A stretch of 64,000 bases of DNA from Agapetus fuscipes (Eukaryota; Arthropoda; Insecta; Trichoptera; Glossosomatidae). Every line of letters starts with the position of its first letter. The first letter of the stretch is position 1. The stretch is taken from the NCBI GenBank assembly GCA_951799405.1, contig OX637354.1, forward strand, positions 3,839,002-3,903,001, given 5' to 3'. Below are positions 61,617-64,000 of the stretch, one piece after another. A program made the position numbers and the translations under genes. A model generated the notes under the pieces. It ran no database searches and was not told where the DNA came from. It saw nothing but the letters and a program-made list of their open reading frames with translations.

Positions 61617-61859
61617 TGTACCCTGAGTACGAGTTGCAAAACTTGAGTAAAGTAAAGTTTACGGAAAGTATTAAAGAGTGGGTTTTCCCAAAATCTGCAG
61701 TTTTTGTTTGTTTGAACTTAATTTTCTTCATCACTGTAACTCTTTTGCTAAGACCATAAAGTGTAAGAAACAAACACGGCAGATTTTGGGAAAAATCACT
61801 CTTTAATACTTTCCGTAAGCTTTAATTTACTCAAGTTTTGCAACTCGTACTAAGGGTAC
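61617..61859. mobile_element. Foldback element with ~90-bp arms
   Basis: Left arm 61617-61712 (GAGTACGAGTTGCAAAACTT; AAAGTATTAAAGAGTGGG) is inverse to 61768-61859 with few mismatches. The loop (GTAACTCTTTTGCTAAGACC) recurs at 20005. Confidence 0.82.
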
Positions 61860-61860
61860 T

Positions 61861-62359
61861 GATATTCAAAAAATGTTTTTTTCTCAATGTTCAAACATCA
61901 CACATCCATGAAAACAATAACAAATTATTAGTTAAAATAAATAATAATAATATAAGGATTAATTTAGATTAATTAGTTGCGTTGCGTAGGATGATTTATT
62001 TGGTGAGCGCTGTACACACGAAAGTGTGTATCACACCTCAAGGGCCCTCTGCGAGCTTGGTCGTCGCTGTAGAAAGCGCCAATTCTCAAGCAAGACCCAG
62101 TTGTTGTAAGGCTGGATGGACCTTTTGATGACCGGTCTTTGGTAAAGGTTTATGAATTTTTCATCCCAGCGAAGTGCAAATTTGAAAATATAAATGCTAT
62201 ATTTTTTCTGCTCCGCCGGGATTCGAACCCACGACCTTCCAGTTACGAGTCCGAAGTGTTACCACATGGACTACGGACCGGTCGGTGATATTCAAAATAT
62301 TTTTTTTCTCAATGTTCAAACATCACACATCCATGAAAACAATCACAAATTATTAGTTA
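61861..62359. repeat. 75-bp direct repeats bracketing SINE-1
   Basis: 61861-61934 and 62287-62359 are near-identical (AATGTTCAAACATCACACAT, CAAATTATTAGTTA). The SINE-1 between them ends exactly at the second copy. Confidence 0.82.
61986..62285 (-). repeat. SINE-1, full length
   Basis: TTTATTTGGTGAGCGCTG 3' end with a small palindromic insert (ACACACGAAAGTGTGT), intact head GGGATTCGAACCC and CTACGGACCGGTC. Confidence 0.87.
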
Positions 62360-62449
62360 TCCTCTACCTTAGCCGTTCGACGTTAACTACGACTTTTTTA
62401 ACATTTAGAAATGTGCAGACTTTATTCTGTAACTACAACGGTAGCTGAA

Positions 62450-62495
62450 GCACTGTCTCCATGTCAGTAGAGATGGCCAAAGCTTCTAAGCTATC
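62450..62495 (-). pseudogene. RTE subfamily-2 scrap
   Basis: GTAGAGATGGCCAAAGCTTC resembles the coding terminus at 22643. Confidence 0.45.
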
Positions 62496-62607
62496 TAGCT
62501 AGCTAGGTAAGTTAGCTATTTATATTTTAAGGTTTAGCGTTTCACACAGTGAAAGTCAAAGTACAAATTATGAATCAATATAAAATCTTAATGACTTATA
62601 TCTATAT

Positions 62608-62860
62608 GTAATCTAAATCTAAGTTGCAAAGATTTGTATCATTTGAGATTCATATTAAACGCATTCCCATAAGCAGACATGTATAATTTCGCGAGACGGT
62701 TCTGGAGGGACCATACAGATCGCATTCGAACGAAGGAAGGATAGCCTGAGTTGCGGCACAGGAGATACCGGACGGCCAGCGTCTACCAGGTCGCCCTCCC
62801 AAAAGATGGAAGAACAGCTGGTCTTCTGCATCACAGGAGGGAGTTCCACAACAAACAGAT
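62608..62860 (-). repeat. RTE-tail 3' end joined to a LINE-like piece
   Basis: 62608-62695 is the 3' third of an RTE-tail, then an unrelated GC-richer 165 bp. Its plus frame includes LPGRPPKRWKNSW, reminiscent of LINE RT C-termini. Confidence 0.6.
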
Positions 62861-62861
62861 C

Positions 62862-63104
62862 TAAATCTAAGTTGCAAAGATATATATCATTTAAGATTCA
62901 TATTAAACGCATTCCCACAAGCAGACATGTATAATTTCGCGCTTACACATGCCGCATGTGGACCTATAATATAAAACCCAATCTCAAATGAACATAAGCC
63001 CTGCAACTCTTGCCGACCTTCCCTGAAACAGGGGGGACATTGGCAAAAAGAACCATTTTTTACAGTATGGGTGGTCAGCCGCATACCAACCTATAAGTCA
63101 AGGA
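62862..63104 (-). repeat. RTE-tail, full
   Basis: AAATCTAAGTTGCAAAGA to AAGTCAAGGAA. The next TATA is the target of a mariner-like insertion. Confidence 0.88.
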
Positions 63105-63109
63105 ATATA

Positions 63110-63890
63110 CAGGGTGACTGGTAATTCGACCTATTCCTTGAAAGGGGTTATACTAGGGTCTATTTGCAACATTTTTGACTCAGTTAACTAGGGGTCGAAA
63201 ATCACACATCTTCGAGTTATTTCAATTTTTAGGTTTTTTTGAAAATTGACCATTTTTCGACCTAAAACTTATGATTGTGGGAAATTTTCTTAATTTTTTG
63301 CAACAAATAAGTGTTTTTCTTATAGCTGATAAATGAGTAACTACTGAAAACTAAAATTTATGTAAAAAAATCCGAAACCCTCCAAAATAAAAGGTTTTCA
63401 ACCCCAAATTTATTTTTTGTTTTTTTATAATTTTTTCAATGCAAAGAGGATAACTCAAAAAAATTATAAGACACTTGGCGTACAAACTGCAGGAATAACT
63501 TCCTCAACTCATAAGCTTTCAAAAATAGTGCAAATGTTTGAACTTTTACAACAAATTTGCAAAAAAAACCTTTTTTAAACACGCAAAAGGGGAAATGTGA
63601 GTTTTATTAAAAAAAAATATTCGTCTGGAGAAAATTAGTAAACTCTTATAATTACTGTTAAAAAAGCTAAAATAAGTTAAAAATAAGTTAAAATAATAAA
63701 ATAAGAAAATTTCAAAGTGTACTTACATGGAAAAATCACAAATTTTGCTCAAATTGCCTTCCCGCGTTACGAATGCAAGCACGAAGCCTGCAACAGACTT
63801 CACTCAAAGTTACTCGCGATAATAGCCCATATTTTATCTGTTGGGCAGCTGCTACAATCCTCTCTCTAAACTCTTCTCAACCCTGAGTAT
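63110..63890 (-). mobile_element. Mariner-like transposon, right part
   Basis: CAGGGTGACTGGTAATTCGA terminus directly after TA, followed by a long AT-rich non-coding stretch and the transposase C-terminus on the minus strand. The other end is not in the window, or is rearranged (see 63891). Confidence 0.72.
63736..63880 (-). pseudogene. Transposase C-terminus (mariner-like)
   Basis: In inverse: EEFRERIVAAAQQIKYGLLS then RVTLSEVCCRLRACIRNAGR and QFEQNL with a stop. This is the common C-terminal pattern (R-RI--A...R-L--CI...G-QFE--L) of mariner-type transposases. Upstream coding that should continue toward higher coordinates on this strand is absent. Confidence 0.75.
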
Positions 63891-64000
63891 CTAAAAAAAA
63901 CATTGTGGACCGATGAATCTAACTTTGACCGAGACGAAATTACAAATTTTCACAATCTGTATTTTTGGGCCCCTAAAGGTCAAAATCCAAAGAAGGGGTC
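63891..64000 (+). pseudogene. Transposase catalytic segment, opposite strand
   Basis: Plus-strand frame reads TLWTDESNFDRDEITNFHNL and YFWAPKGQNPKKG to the window edge. The TDES contains the second catalytic Asp of the DDE/D triad, as in FTDEATFTRDG...NFHN-H-WA of mariner-type transposases. It lies head-to-head with the C-terminus next to it, so the element is inverted internally or two copies abut. Confidence 0.72.

Overview
All 64 kb look like repeat-dominated intergenic DNA from an animal with a large genome. An insect is most likely, perhaps a moth or butterfly. The evidence is the mix of jockey-, RTE- and CR1/L2-type LINE reverse transcriptases, tRNA-derived SINEs, hAT and mariner relics, many MITEs, and the recurring palindrome GGTAGGTACCTACC. 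This is inference; no host gene fixes the taxon. I found no credible host protein-coding gene, rRNA or intact tRNA. All recognisable coding sequence belongs to mobile elements, mostly broken.

Names used below. RTE-tail: a ~240 bp module starting TTCCTTGACTTATAGGTTGG and ending in (ATTAG)n or (ATTATAG)n. It is the 3' end of an RTE-type LINE and is present in roughly 55 full or partial copies. SINE-1: tRNA-derived, head beginning ACCGGTCCGTAGTCTAGTGG. SINE-2: tRNA-derived, head beginning GGTCGATAGCTCAGTTGG. MITE families D, H, L, M and N are defined by their terminal inverted repeats. HP: long hairpin (foldback) elements. TGT repeat: diverged repeats rich in TGTCATGTGATG.

Layout. 0-13.7 kb: RTE-tails, SINE-1 and SINE-2 copies, two nearly identical L2-like LINE fragments (1.1-2.0 and 7.6-8.4 kb), a hAT deletion derivative inside the first, and a perfect 94-bp-arm hairpin at 6.1 kb. 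13.7-18.8 kb: a 5 kb unit with inverted TAGGGATG ends and identical 12-bp flanks, containing a tandem array of RTE-tails. 19-30 kb: RTE fragments, hairpins, SINE fragments and a ~0.9 kb minisatellite. 30.6-32.4 kb: the best-preserved gene, an L2-like reverse transcriptase of over 530 codons. 33-44 kb: nested MITEs, a solo LTR, and an RTE 3' end inserted in SINE-1 with a clean 8-bp duplication. 44.7-47.5 kb: a low-complexity array split by a jockey-like LINE and other insertions. 48-57 kb: LINE and RTE fragments, a tandem array of RFX X-box-like sites, and hairpins. 57.6-58.8 kb: a 31-bp minisatellite between inverted TGT-repeat arms. 59-64 kb: SINE-1/SINE-2 dimers, a foldback, and a rearranged mariner-like transposon running off the end.

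The most informative relations are: (1) SINE-1 shares its 3' end with the L2-like LINE, so that LINE probably mobilises it; (2) SINE-1 and SINE-2 occur fused head-to-tail at the same junction in three places, indicating a mobile dimer; (3) the RTE-tail is physically joined to RTE coding sequence; (4) several hairpin elements share a covarying stem flanked by CTGARGA and GAAA, resembling a hammerhead ribozyme core. Nesting gives a time order: RTE-tails interrupt SINE-1 and MITE N, while MITE D interrupts SINE-2 and an RTE-tail.
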